Shown here: piece by piece, positions 24,638-35,783 of the stretch
Layout of the letters: each line of letters opens with the position of its first letter
Numbering within the stretch: the first letter of the stretch is position 1
Source of the DNA: Cinclus cinclus
Lineage: Eukaryota > Chordata > Aves > Passeriformes > Cinclidae
Assembly (NCBI RefSeq): GCF_963662255.1
Contig: NC_085055.1
Location: 6,568,102 to 6,632,101, forward strand
Direction of reading: 5' to 3'
Length of the DNA stretch: 64,000 bases
The notes under the pieces: generated by a model
Databases searched by the model: none
The model's input: the letters and a program-made list of their open reading frames with translations, nothing else
Told to the model about the DNA's origin: nothing
Program-made: the position numbers and the translations under genes

Positions 24638-24899
24638 GGGATATTATTTTGTTGCAGGTTTATACAGTGTCCTTGCAATGAGCCTCAAAGCTCTTCCAAA
24701 GGATCTCCCTTCTCTGATAGAGCCACCTCTGGGGCTGGCCCATTACAGCTGTTCAACATCACACTGGGACACAAGTAATAATAGTACTCACAGCACTGAC
24801 ATAGCATTTTATACATTCAAAGCACTTAAATTAATTAGTTACAGAACTAAAGTATGGGCTCAGGCAGGATGTGAAAAAGAGAAATATATCCAGTGGTAA
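24638..24899 (+). other. Exon-like candidate: strong splice acceptor followed by an open frame
   Basis: A pyrimidine-rich run (CTTTTTTCCTTTTTCCAG, ending at about 24637) is a good 3' splice-site match. The frame starting directly after it stays open for about 86 codons to TAA. The first residues (GYYFVAGLYSVLAMSLKAL) look hydrophobic, but no family is recognised, and part of the frame resembles an old SINE. Such pairs arise by chance in a window this long. Confidence 0.15.
24780..24845 (+). repeat. Possible MIR-like SINE scrap
   Basis: GACATAGCATTTTATACATT followed by CAAAGCACTTAAATTAATTA resembles the 'catagcgctttacaagttttcaaagcgctttacata' part of tRNA-derived MIR elements. The match is degenerate and from memory. 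Confidence 0.25.
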
Positions 24900-25804
24900 C
24901 TACAGGGGGAATTTAGGGAAATGTAATTACCCAGTTTGGAACCTGGCCAGAGCAACGCTGCTCCAAATGCCATGGGACCTCTCTGACCACACATGGTCAG
25001 GACCTCAGCTTCATGTCTGCTCCAAAAGATGAGGAAGCCCTGACAAAATGTACTCAGTCATCAGGTACAGGAAAGGGATGATTATACAAAATCCTGTTGC
25101 TCCCTAGGCACTTCATACCTTCAGTAGCCCATATCAACTCAGACCTTAGGAGCTTCCAGATATTTTCAATTAAACACTTCAAACTTTCAATAATATTTAC
25201 AAATTATCCACTTCATAAGTCCATTAACTGGTCTTAATTGGGTTAAAATCCCCAAGCAATTACTCATCTCAGGCATTCCCCTCTGCCCCTCCCCAGCGCA
25301 CACATGTACCCTCATTTTGGCTAAAACAAGCACATCAGGTGGTCGTGTTGCTGAGCTATGGCATTGCTCTATGCCAGTTTGGAAATGTTAATGCCATCCA
25401 GACATGCAAATGTCACAGGGGAACGATTTTAGGATGCACAAAAGAGAGACCACTAATTGGAAGGAAGGGGCAGAAAGTGATGACAATTCCTGCTTACCTC
25501 AGCAGTGCCTCGGGAGAGAAGACAAAACGCTGACAATACCCAGTCAGTCCTGCTGTTGTGCTTGGGGTGTGCCACGTGTCAGAGTGGTGGGGACAGGGCC
25601 ATGGCAGCTTCACAAAACGTGTAGGGTGGTAAACCCCCACCTGCTGATTTGGGACAGAGCACATACAGCCTGATGCTTCTTCACACAGCTGGATCCTGCA
25701 AAGTTCAGCTTCCCAGCAATACCTGTGTGTGGGTGCCGAGGGATCTTTGGCTGAATTTGAAACAAAAAATGCAAGAAGAAGATGATGGCACCTTTCTTTC
25801 CAAG

Positions 25805-25827
25805 AGCTCAGCTCAGCTCAGCTCAGA
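25805..25827. repeat. (AGCTC)n short tandem repeat
   Basis: About four and a half copies of a 5-base unit reading AGCTC. Confidence 0.85.
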
Positions 25828-28120
25828 GAGCCCTGGAGCAACCCTGGGATGCTCTGGGGGGGAAAGGGAAGATGAGAACCTCTCTGGCAGACCAAGCACC
25901 AAGGAACCCCTTGTGCCTGTCAAGGAATTTGGACTCTCAGGTCTCATCATCAGTCATCATCACACTTACTACTGAGTGCTGCAAGTGTAGAGAGTAAGGA
26001 GACACTTTGCTATAAATATTTAAAAAATAAGAGAAAGAAAATTGGCCCAATTGATTAATTTTCTCCAAAAAAAAAGTTACATTTTGTTAACGGTTTTCCA
26101 GCAGGGGGAAAAAGCTCATAAAGGACAGCTCTTGGTAATATCACACTCTCCTCTGACTGACTTCAGGGACCAAATCCTCTCATTTACACAGCTGTCACAT
26201 AAGCATCACTCCATCAACTTTCACTGATATATTCATGATTCTTACTAGCATAAGTTAAACCAAGCTCAGAACTTTGCTTCTATTTCCAGCCCTCTAGGAT
26301 TCTCATCTCTTGAAGATCATTTAATCCAGAGCAGAGCGTGTCTGGAGTTATTTACCCAATATATTAATTCTGGTTGTGTTTGCAAACACTGTTCCTTGTG
26401 GGGAATCCTCTCCATGCCCAAACTGCTGCATTTGCCATGAAAATGAGTCCCAAAATCAGATTGCCCTGCACACACACTTCCCCTCAGCACCACCAACACA
26501 GCCCCTTTTAAAAGAACAATCCTCAGCTTACAGCTCAGTCCTGACAGCTATAATTAGGTTGTTGCCTCAATATATCAACTTTGATGTGCCTTTGGCCATC
26601 ACCACATTGTCATTTCCCTGTTGTGGTTTTCCATGGCCTGCCTGACTAGTAGGGGACCAAGCTACCCCCAGCACTGGTGTACCAAGGGCAGTGTCCTCCA
26701 CCCAAAATGACCACACCACAGTAACCAGTGTGAGTCTTGGTTTTGTGTGGTTTAGAGAACTCTTTCATAGGATTAAAACTCACTTGTCCTCATGCTATAA
26801 CTTGGAAGTGACCAAGCATCAGGCAGGCAGGAGGAGAGAGACCTTTTCTCCCTAGAGTCTGCTGTTTGTTGGGTGAAAATAACAGCTCTAAACCTAAACA
26901 ACTCTGGGTGACTCAACAGGACCTTGCAGGGATGTGGGATCCAATCCCAGCATGATGGATGTCCTCAGCTCTGCCATATGTGTGTTGTAATGAGCTGCCA
27001 GGGCACCAGGGCACCAGCAGTGATGCTGGTTTGCTTCTACTGGGAAGGACCCAGTGCTCTGGCTTGGGTAATGAGCTCCCTTTTACACACAGAAACAGGC
27101 ACAAAAAATTACTCTGGGTGTCTTCAACAGCACAGGCTCCTGCAAACACATCCCTCCTGACCTTCTGCCACCACACCAGCCTTTCACAGCATCTGGAGTC
27201 ATATTCAAAGTCCAGCTCTCATCTCTGAAGTGTTCAGTAGCCTGACCCTGGGACACCCATAGGGATATTTTTAGCTCCCAGGTACAAGGTGTTTCCCACA
27301 TCACTGTGCTTTGGCAAAATGAAATGCACCCTGAGTGTGGATTTGTCTTTACAACACCAAATTCTCTGCTTGAGGCAGCCGGGGGCGGTGGAACAGACAA
27401 CTAGAAGGAGCAAGCAGTTCAACCCTTCTGGCTCAAGGCTCATCTTCCAGAATTAGCTCTTGCTAATGTAATAGAGTATACGCATATATTCCTAAAACTC
27501 CCCCAAACCAAAGCATTACTGAGCACTCTCTCTGAATGCTGTTCCACAGGGATGGAGGTGCAGGCAGGCACACTGCAGGAACTGTGCCCTCACTGCCACA
27601 GGAGCACGCCAGGAAAACCATCTCACAGCAAATGCTCAAGGGCACAATAATCCAAGGGAATCCAGTTCTCTCAGTCATTCCTGTGGCTTTGTCTGGGCTC
27701 TTTTTAATGAGACACAGCAGTTCACTGTCAGCCTCTACCTCTCTCCTTACAGAGAAAGCTTTGCAAAGACACGTGTCTCTCCTGATCCTGATTTCCCTCT
27801 TGCAGAAGCCAGGCTCTCCCTCCAGCAGGAGGTGGGAAGAGAAGAGTGCACCAAGTCCTGGTCCCTTCAGGGTCATGACAGTATGATAAACCAGGTTGTA
27901 GAGTACAAAGAAAGGAAATGTAAGCCAGCTACTAAGAAGCCGAGCAAGGTCAAAGTTATCTCTCTGGGAGGGTCAGATGCAAATGTGGGACACAGTGACT
28001 TCATGGTGCTGGTAGCAGGGTGCACAAGGGTCACTCAGAGTCCATCTGCACAGACAGCCTTTGGCTCTAGGGCCTCTGCAACCATGCTGGTGGTGCAGGG
28101 CACACCCACTGGCTTTTGCC

Positions 28121-28148
28121 TCTGTCAACCAAATCTCTGTCAACCAAA
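28121..28148. repeat. Two-copy 15-bp tandem duplication
   Basis: TCTGTCAACCAAA is repeated with a 15-base period. Inside the 214-codon frame it duplicates five residues without breaking the frame. Confidence 0.7.
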
Positions 28149-29901
28149 CCACAGATGCATCTTCTGTGGATGTTTTCATTTTCTGCAGTTTTTGTCGAAA
28201 GGTTCACTGGCTGGATCTAAAGTACTCCCAGGAGCATGGGTACATTTCACATGTTTCCTTGTAAGCAGAGACTTTAAAGACGGCCTTTATGTTATGCCCA
28301 GTCAGGCAAGAACTGCAAAAAAATTTAGGGCAGGGCGCTGGTATACTGACTTGATCAGATCCCAAAGTGACTTCAGCAGGAGCTGTGCTAAGGGCAGAGC
28401 TCACCCTCGAGTGACCAGGGTGAGAGAAAAGGCTGTGTGTGCACAGCCTGCCCTTGGAGAGGCTGGGGCACCATGAGTCATCCCTAGTCCCGCTTCCCCC
28501 CTTTTCTGGCTTCATACAGCAGTAAATAATCACAATATAAAAATGTTGCAGCTTACTCCCATGGCCTCCCACATTTCCTAGAGAAATAAGCCAATTTCTT
28601 TGCTCATCAGAGGAAGCCAGGGGAAATTCAGAGGAGGTCTGACTTCCCAAAGCAGCAGACACCAACAGTGCACCTGGCTTTGTTCCAGCACTGTTTTGTT
28701 GGTTGTCACCCCCTGAGCTGTCACCCCCCCTAGGAGGGATTACCCTCAGCAGCACTGGGGAGCTCTGCATCCCTCTCTCCATCCTGCTCCACACTTCCAC
28801 GCAGTTTTCTTTTGCAGCAACCCATTTTACTGTGCTAGATAAGTTATCTCTCAGTGAAAGGAAGGGAATTAGGTTTCATCAACGAGCTTTTCAACAAGTT
28901 GTCACCACCTCAGTGATTTAGGGTAGACAGAACACCTCATATTCCCAGTTGCCCTCATGCCACCACAAGCTGCCAGTCAGTGTGAAAGCACAGCCCACTG
29001 TAGCATCTGGAAAGGTCAGAGTTGAAATGCTTTCGCAGAAAGATAATCAAGCCATAAGATAAATGCTTCATCAGGAGGAAATGTCAGCTCCTGAATAAGG
29101 ACAGTTATTATAGAAGACATTTCTTTACCTAAAGGAAGCAGGTTAATATACCTCCAAATTACTATTTATCACACCATATAATGTTCAATTTCCAGTGTAA
29201 TTTCCACCATGCTTTCTACTGCATTTGTGGAAATCAATTCAGAGATGAGTGAATCCTTTCTTCTGTGTTTACACCAGCAAGTAAACTTATTAAGAAAAGC
29301 CACAACGAAGAGAAAGACCTTGTAACAAAGAAAAATTATTATGTGAGACGGCCTTTTAAAAAAATGTCAGCCTTATGCAAGTCCTTGTATGTTCAAATTT
29401 GGCATATCACTTTAACACATCATCTTTTGCAGCTAGGAAGAGGAAAGACTCAAGAGGGGCCGTGCTTGGGTTCCAGCAGGGAAGGCAGAGGGGCACAGTG
29501 GAGAGGAGCTCAGAGCAAAGAGCTTGCAAGGAGCACAAAAGGCATTTTAAAAAATGTCTCGAAGGACTCATCAGCAGACGTGAGGTATTAAAGCATGAGG
29601 GAGCTCACACAGGAGCCCTGGGAGAAGAGTCAGAGGCAGCTCCTTGTGAAGGAGGCCAGCAACTGCGTAAGAATTGGAGAGGGCTGGAAAAAAAAAACAA
29701 CAAAAAAGTGCTGTTAGGAAAGAGGGCAATGCTGCTAGAAGAGCTGAAAAGTTAAAGCCAAGTGCCTTTAAGAGTGCCACACATTAGGAGAGTGATGGAG
29801 TGACAGTGGATTTGAGAGTCTCAGAATGAGGAGTAATTTCCTTTCAGGAAATATGCGACCTTTAAAAAAATTCCATTGATGAACACTTTCCAACAGGGTC
29901 T

Positions 29902-29932
29902 AAAAAAAAAAAAAAAGAAAAAGAAAAGAAAA
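29902..29932. repeat. A15 run with A/G tail
   Basis: Fifteen A bases followed by GAAAAAGAAAAGAAAAGG. No AATAAA sits just upstream. Confidence 0.9.
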
Positions 29933-31573
29933 GGCAACTCTTTTCAAGCTTTTAAATGTCTTGCAAAGCAGCCTAGATTATTTTTACTGCAATGTCCTTC
30001 TCCTTCCTTTTCTGGGCTGAAAGTCCTCCTTCCCAGTCCTGCTGCATCCATTTACAGGAGTCTATTCACAGGGTGTGCTGAGACCAATGCCTCTGAAAGC
30101 CCTCCCTGCACAGCCTCTGTGGTACCTGGGAATAAACCTCACCAGCCTAACCACTTCTTCAGCAATTAAAGAGAAAAGAAATAATCCTCAGATGTACTGC
30201 TTAGGACCCCAAATAATTAACACTGCAATATTGCTGGGCTCTCTCCTGATTTCACTCCCATTTTTACAGCCCAGCTGGTTTATATTTATTTCCAAAAGGT
30301 ATTCTGTGACCAGCTCCCAGGCATCTCACACCTGAACAGCAGATCCAAACTAGATAATATTTCCTCCTCAACAGCTCTCAAGTCATTCAAGAGATAAATA
30401 TTTTTTTTTGCCTTGCTGACAAGATCTACTTTTGGCCATATTGTTTCTCATCCACCATCTTGCTCTAATAACAGTTACATTTTACAATTTTCAAAAGCTG
30501 TCAACATCATCGATCTTCCAGACTGAATGCACTTGTCTTCTATTATATGTGTTGAATTGCTTGTGCCACAATTAAGTCTTTATTTGGCTGAAGGCAGTTT
30601 ACCTCCTCTGCAGCGTGTCATTTGCTCTCTTGCAGAGTAATAATAATTGTGTACAGCTAAAAATACATATGTACATTAAAAAAAAAAATACTCCAGCAGG
30701 GTCTTGTAAGGTGGACACTCTCCACATGGTAAACTATCACTCTGGTGGGATAATTGGTTTGGTTTGATCAAAACTATGTGCTTTTACAGAACAGAGTGTC
30801 TGGCAGTACTAGCAGCTCAGCATTAAAAGAGGAGATTGTCAGATCTGTCACAAAAACTGAAAGAGACTGGACTGTACCGAGCAAAAATGAAGGGATGTCC
30901 TCTAAATCCAAAAGACTGTGTGCCTTATTTATCCTGGTGCTGCACATTTAGTCTCTATTGTAAGTCCTCTGTGATCTCTTTTGATGTCTTCTGTTAAAGC
31001 TGCTAGCAAAGACATCCCACAGAAGGCCTATCCATTTCTTCCTGCCTCTTTAGAAAGGCTGCAGTGACCTGAGCACTGCCAACTCATGTAGGCAATGAAA
31101 AATTAAATAATGCTGCCTGCACTGTTAATTAGAAAATGCATATTGTTTCATTGCCACCTAGAAAAATGTCTGTTCAGGTCTACAGCTGACGCACCCCGGG
31201 TTTGCACATAGGAAAGGTGCAGAGAACATGGCAATCAGCTTCCCTGATGGCCTCATCTCCAGCTAGAGCACTTCCAAGCCTGGGCTGCAGCACCTCTTCC
31301 AGAAAAACACCCCACCTTGGTGGCAATCGTGGAAACACACAGCTTGCACTGCCCAGTGCTGCTTCTTTCTGTATCCATCAGCACTCCTCACAACCAGCAT
31401 GCTCAGCAGCAAGTTGCTAGTTATTCATCATATCTCCCAGATTTGCACCTGGATCTTTTGTGGTGACATTCTAACACTCCTGGCATTTAATAAGATCCAC
31501 GCCTCACTTGACAGACATTTGTAAAAGATGCTATGTTTTGATTTGCAGAACAAAAACAAATTTGGTCTAGAAT

Positions 31574-31588
31574 CCTGCCATCTGGTGA
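31574..31588 (-). promoter_or_regulatory. CTCF-like motif, minus strand
   Basis: The minus strand reads TCACCAGATGGCAGG. This agrees with the CTCF core CCASYAGRKGGCRST at all but the first and last positions. Motif matches of this quality are frequent enough by chance that occupancy must be shown separately. Confidence 0.35.
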
Positions 31589-31740
31589 CTCCAAATAGTT
31601 TTTTGCATATGGTTACAAAGGCTTGTGTCTTTTACTTTGCTTTACCACTTGTCATTTATCTGTCCTTCCACAGCCCTTTACTCTGTATATTGCAAAACCC
31701 TTTGAATAAAAAGGTTCTTTCAGCTGAATACAGCATTTTT

Positions 31741-31848
31741 GTCTTCATTTTACAAGCAAAGATATGATGACATACAAGGGCAAGAGTCTTGGCCAAAATC
31801 ACTCAGCATGACAGAAAAAAAGGATGCAGTCCAACTCTCTGAATCTTC
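31741..31848 (+). repeat. MIR-like SINE fragment
   Basis: TTCATTTTACAAGCAAAGAT, then a GGGCAAGAGTCTTGGCCAAAATCACTCAGC-like segment and a trailing GGATGCAGTCCAACTCTCTG, follow the order of MIR: 'ccattttacagatgaggaaactgag...', 'gacttgcccaaggtcacacagc', 'ggattcgaacccaggtct'. The order and spacing match over about 100 bases with many substitutions, as expected of a pre-amniote-age element. Related old SINEs of the same core could fit equally well. Confidence 0.5.
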
Positions 31849-32529
31849 TGCATCCACCTTCAAACAACACTACCATCAGCTCACTAACAGGCTTGTTTTG
31901 TTTTAATAAGGTAAACTCCTCTGTTAAAATGAAACCAGAAAGAGAAAAAAAACCAGATGGTGTCTTCATGATATTAGACAGGAGATGAATCATTATTTTG
32001 ACAAAAGTTGTTTTTGTCCCACCGCTCAGTGTAGTGAAATAGAAATGGGCTTAGAAAGGAGCTGGCACGGGCCCTGTCCCAGGTGCCCTCTCTTTCCAAA
32101 CCCAGCTTCCTCTGTTCAGTCTGACAGCAAGAACCTGCCTTTTGCCCCAGCCCACACAGAAACAGGACACCTCCCAATTTCAGGCCTGGAAACAAGAGTA
32201 AAACCCAGCGCAGGGGCTGAGTCAGTATCACTGAGTGATGCAAATAATCTTTGATTAAGATTCATATCACGTAATTCACACACACGTGCTCTCCTGCAGC
32301 AGGCACAGGGGCCAGCTCTGCTGCTCCTCCCTCTGCCTTCAGGGCAGCCACGAGAGCTGCACCTCCCCAGGACACATGCCATGATTCTTTTATTGGCAAA
32401 GTCCTGCATGGGCCACAGTGACACGAGCAGCGGAGATGTTGGACAGTCTCAGGCTTTTTCACAAATGGGGGAAAATACAATCCCAGAGAGTGACAGAAGC
32501 TTTGAAAGCACCCCAAACCATTCCCTGTC

Positions 32530-32579
32530 AGGAAGGAAGGAAGGAAGGAAGGAAGGAAGGAAGGAAGGAAGGAAGGAAG
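32530..32579. repeat. (GGAA)n microsatellite, about 12.5 copies
   Basis: An uninterrupted 50-base GGAA array, all purine on the plus strand. GGAA is also the core word bound by ETS factors, so a run of this length offers many overlapping sites; whether any factor uses it is unknown. Confidence 0.97.
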
Positions 32580-33921
32580 TTAGAGCTCTCCAGGGCATGT
32601 GAAATTGGATGCTCTTCTTTCCTTCTCTCTCCCCCTTCTCAGAAGGGTCTTGAAGTGTGACTTGTCCTCAGAGGTGCAAATATACACTGAGGGTATCCAG
32701 CTTGATACCCTGCAAGGAACCAATTGTTCTTAGCAAAGAGGTGGTTAAACAACAAAACCATCTCTTGGAAGCCTCCTCCCACACTCAAATCATTTTGCTA
32801 ATATTTTCATTCCTAACAAAGGACTTGAGTGAACAGAGGCTGGTGCCGATGGAAGAGGAGGAAAACTGAGCTAAACTGCACCTTCTGCTGCTGTCAAGTC
32901 TAAAACCAAAAGCTGACTACCAGGAACAGACTAGCCTCAGTGTACTACCATTGAGATCCTTGGATGGACAAAGTATTCTTATCCTCACCATTATTGCTTT
33001 TCCATGTTCTCCTTATGGGGCTGAAGCACATGGCACCTGAACGCCACCAACTTCCCTGAGGTCAGTGCCCCAAACCCTGATTTTGCAGCACAGCTCCACC
33101 CTAGGTCCCTCTCAGACCCTCACTGCCTTCCAGAAGCTCTGCCTGGGTCCAGAGAAGAATAGGAGCAGCACTCTCTGTCTCAAGGTGTGTGTCCATGGAC
33201 AGGCCAAGAGCTTGTGTGATCAAACTCTCCCTTCCCTGGACTGCCCAGCTTTGGACCATGTGGAAACAAGGTTGGAGGACGGGTGGGAAGCCTGAGCACC
33301 GACAGACAAATACACATTCGACCATCCCAAAGGATGGAAAGTTTGCTGCTCTGAGGTTTTGGTCACAGTCCCATATTGGGTGTAACTGTGAAAGCAGAAC
33401 AGTGTTCCCTAAAGTCAGCATGGTTCAGCTTTCTCCATAAACATTATTTATAGAGGGCTGGGCCCTGTGAGTGAAATGCTGGGGAGAATTTTCTTTCTGC
33501 CTGAAGGACTCGCAAAGATTAGCTGACAAAGTTTAGTGACTGGGAATTCTGCCCAGATTCAGCTTTAGGGAAGGAATTAGCAAACTGGTTTAATGGATCA
33601 ATCTTTTCACTCAATTTCACAATGTGATGGTGGAGATGTGAAGTTTGAAGGAGGATGTGCATGTCCCACAGAGATTTTCCAGAGATTCATGTCTGACTTG
33701 CACATCCCCATGTGAAAGTGAGCTACCCCCCCTCCTATGGCAGCCTGGCAGGGTATCAGAACAGACCAATACAATTTGTGAAAAATAATTGATCCAGCTG
33801 CCTAAAATCTCTGCCATTTTCTCACTCCAAGAAGTATATTTTTGCAATTATCACACATGTTGAACAGCAAACACAGATGAAAGTTCAGTTTTGTATCAGT
33901 TCACTGCTTGATAGCTATAAC

Positions 33922-33974
33922 AATATATGTATATTTATACATACACACACACATATATATGCATGTACATATAA
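33922..33974. repeat. Compound TA/CA microsatellite
   Basis: Alternating TATG, TATA, CACACACACA and TATATATG words over about 50 bases, all purine-pyrimidine alternating in large part. Another short TATATATA lies at about 34101-34110. Confidence 0.85.
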
Positions 33975-35181
33975 AACAATGCTCCCAAATTATTTCTGCT
34001 GAGCGGGAAGGCAAGAGTTGGTGCATACTCTTTGCTTTAGATGGATTTTTTTTCCCCACTATTTGCAGAAAACAATAATAAGGAACAGGCAAAATAAAAT
34101 TATATATATAAAAAGAAGAAAGTAGTGAGAAATAGCAATTGTACTGAAGGGAATGGAGGTGATGAAAGGAATGAAAGGAAGTCATTGATCCAAAATACTC
34201 TACCATTTGATAGCCAAATAGCTCATTTCAGACTGCTCTGAGACCTCTCAGCACAGTTCTGACACCCCAGTGCACTGGGTGATTACCCAAAGCTCATTTA
34301 AGTCTGTGGGAAGGAATCTGCCAACCCAACTGGTTGGTTCATCCTTTAGCCATGCAGATGATAAAATTTGAAAAGAAAATATTCACATGAAAGAAAGGGT
34401 GCGCCAGGCATGAGAGGAGGGGAAGTTTCTTGCATTAACATTTCTGAAAAAACATTTCTCCTGCAGCTCCCACTAAAACCAGGGCAGCAAGAGCTAGTTT
34501 AGGGAAGCCTCTCCTGGGGGTAGTACTGAAACATATTTGTTCACTTGTGATTGAACATGTCCTTAAACATGGCCATTCATTCAGGAGAAAATGCTTAAAG
34601 CAGTTTAGATCCTACCGTTGTCTGGGTTGTGTCGGAGGCAGTGAAAATTCCAGAGAAGTCCATTTGCAGCTGAGCTCCATCTTACATTGACTTCTTATAA
34701 TGGAAAAACCTGGGAAAAAGATCGACAGGAACTGAGACAATTTGCCTTTGGTGCTCTGAGAGCCACGGAGCATATCCACTGCAGCCAACTCTGTTACACA
34801 TCTGTTAGAGCAGCAAAAGCTGGTGTCAGCTGTGTCACTTCTGGAAACCTGGAGAGATTTACCAGTCTGTAGTAACAAATTTATTGCCCCTGTATGCCTT
34901 CTACTTACAACACCAGTTCTGTGGCTAACATTGCAAAAATACAGAATACAAAAAAGAAGGCACCAAGATAGTCATTACGGACCTCACTCTACCAGCAGCA
35001 AACCCCCTAAAAAATTACCTTAAAAGTCACAAATGTGGCCATAGATGCTGCCTGATGTCTTTACTGAACTCTTTGGTCATGGTGCTCTGGACTCCAGGGA
35101 AGTTAAGTCCCAATGACCTTGGATCTCACAGGTGTTGCTTGACCTGCCCCAGGTTCCCACGGCACAGAGCATTTTACCCAT

Positions 35182-35217
35182 TAAAAATAAATAAATAAAT
35201 AAATAAAAATAAAAATT
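35182..35217. repeat. (AAAT)n microsatellite
   Basis: About five AAAT units with A-rich flanks, lying about 100 bases before the CpG-rich element. Confidence 0.92.
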
Positions 35218-35321
35218 AAGCTCTTCGTTGAGGTAAATTTTCTTGCATTTGATTAGTGTGGGGGTAGAGGAAAGCTAAGAGGAGCACTCCTGCTGTCCCC
35301 CTACATCATTCACCCCCACCA

Positions 35322-35573
35322 CCGGCTCGCCCTGAGCTGTACCGCGCTTGAGCCAAGCCGTGTTCCCATGGAGACGCCGAGGATTCTCTGCCGAGCGCGA
35401 TGCGAGTGACACGGCTGATGCCACAAACACCGAGCGGAGTCCCCTTCCAGACCCACGGACCTCATCTGTGGTTGGGATCAAGGGATGTCCCACATCACCG
35501 CAGGCATCACCTGCTGGATGCTCCTGCTGTGGTACCAGCCACGCTCCGCTCGCTCCCTCAGCCGCAGCCCCGA
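35322..35573. promoter_or_regulatory. Compact CpG-rich element, candidate promoter
   Basis: I count 21 CpG dinucleotides in about 250 bases, against only scattered CpGs elsewhere in the window. The element is GC-rich and complex, not a simple repeat. In vertebrates, CpGs persist at this density mainly where DNA is unmethylated in the germ line, above all at promoters. A CCCATGGAGACG word resembles an RFX half site. On its plus-strand side, an open frame begins at 35586 and a strong splice donor follows at 35783/35784. A recently GC-rich unique segment, or an orphan island without a transcript, are alternatives. Confidence 0.45.
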
Positions 35574-35585
35574 TTTTAAACTGAC

Positions 35586-35783
35586 ATGTGGGAAGAGAAT
35601 GGAGAAAATACTTCCTTAAAAGAAACCTCTAAACTGCCCCCTAAAAAGCAGCCAGAGCTGATGCTATGGCTAGGTAATGCTGGGGATAGAAGATTTGAGA
35701 ATGTGGGGAATACAAGCAGGGCAGGCATCTTGCTGAGCCGCAAAAAGAGCAAGTCCATTGTGGAACACAAGCAGGAATCCAAG
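35586..35783 (+). other. Candidate first coding exon beside the CpG-rich element
   Basis: ATG at 35586 follows an in-frame TAA nine bases upstream. The frame runs 66 codons to AAG at 35783, where AAG|GTGAGA is a strong 5' splice site in phase 0. Unspliced, the frame continues to 36080 (164 codons). The peptide is lysine/serine/glutamate-rich and I recognise no family. A second donor-like AAG|GTTAGT lies near 35798. The combination of CpG-rich DNA, an open frame and a donor is what a first exon looks like, but without a downstream exon or transcript it remains a candidate, possibly a lncRNA. Confidence 0.25.

Larger units (their letters stand above)
24900..31740. other. Long non-coding stretch with overlapping open frames near 28 kb
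   Basis: No gene recognised over 6.8 kb. The longest frames are 214 codons (27832-28476 plus) and 198 codons (28204-28800 minus). They overlap in antisense over 28204-28476, so at most one could be real, and neither has a recognisable motif. Minor repeats are listed separately. Confidence 0.55.
31849..35180. other. Non-coding stretch
   Basis: No gene recognised. Frames up to 106 codons (33101-33421 minus) overlap open frames on the other strand. Contains the GGAA array and AT/CA microsatellite listed separately. Confidence 0.6.

Noticed and set aside
26281..26345. Possible further CR1 scrap (GAAGATCATTTAATCCAG)
   Set aside because: Only a short word resembles CR1; no tail or continued match on either side.
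27832..28800. 214-codon plus frame and 198-codon minus frame
   Set aside because: They overlap in antisense, show no recognisable motif and lie in GC-richer DNA where stops are scarce on both strands. Not called as genes.
32381..32660. Frames with Gly-Arg-Lys-Glu repeats
   Set aside because: Translations of the GGAA microsatellite.
33922..33974. Hairpin-forming regulatory element
   Set aside because: The self-complementarity is that of a TA/CA microsatellite.
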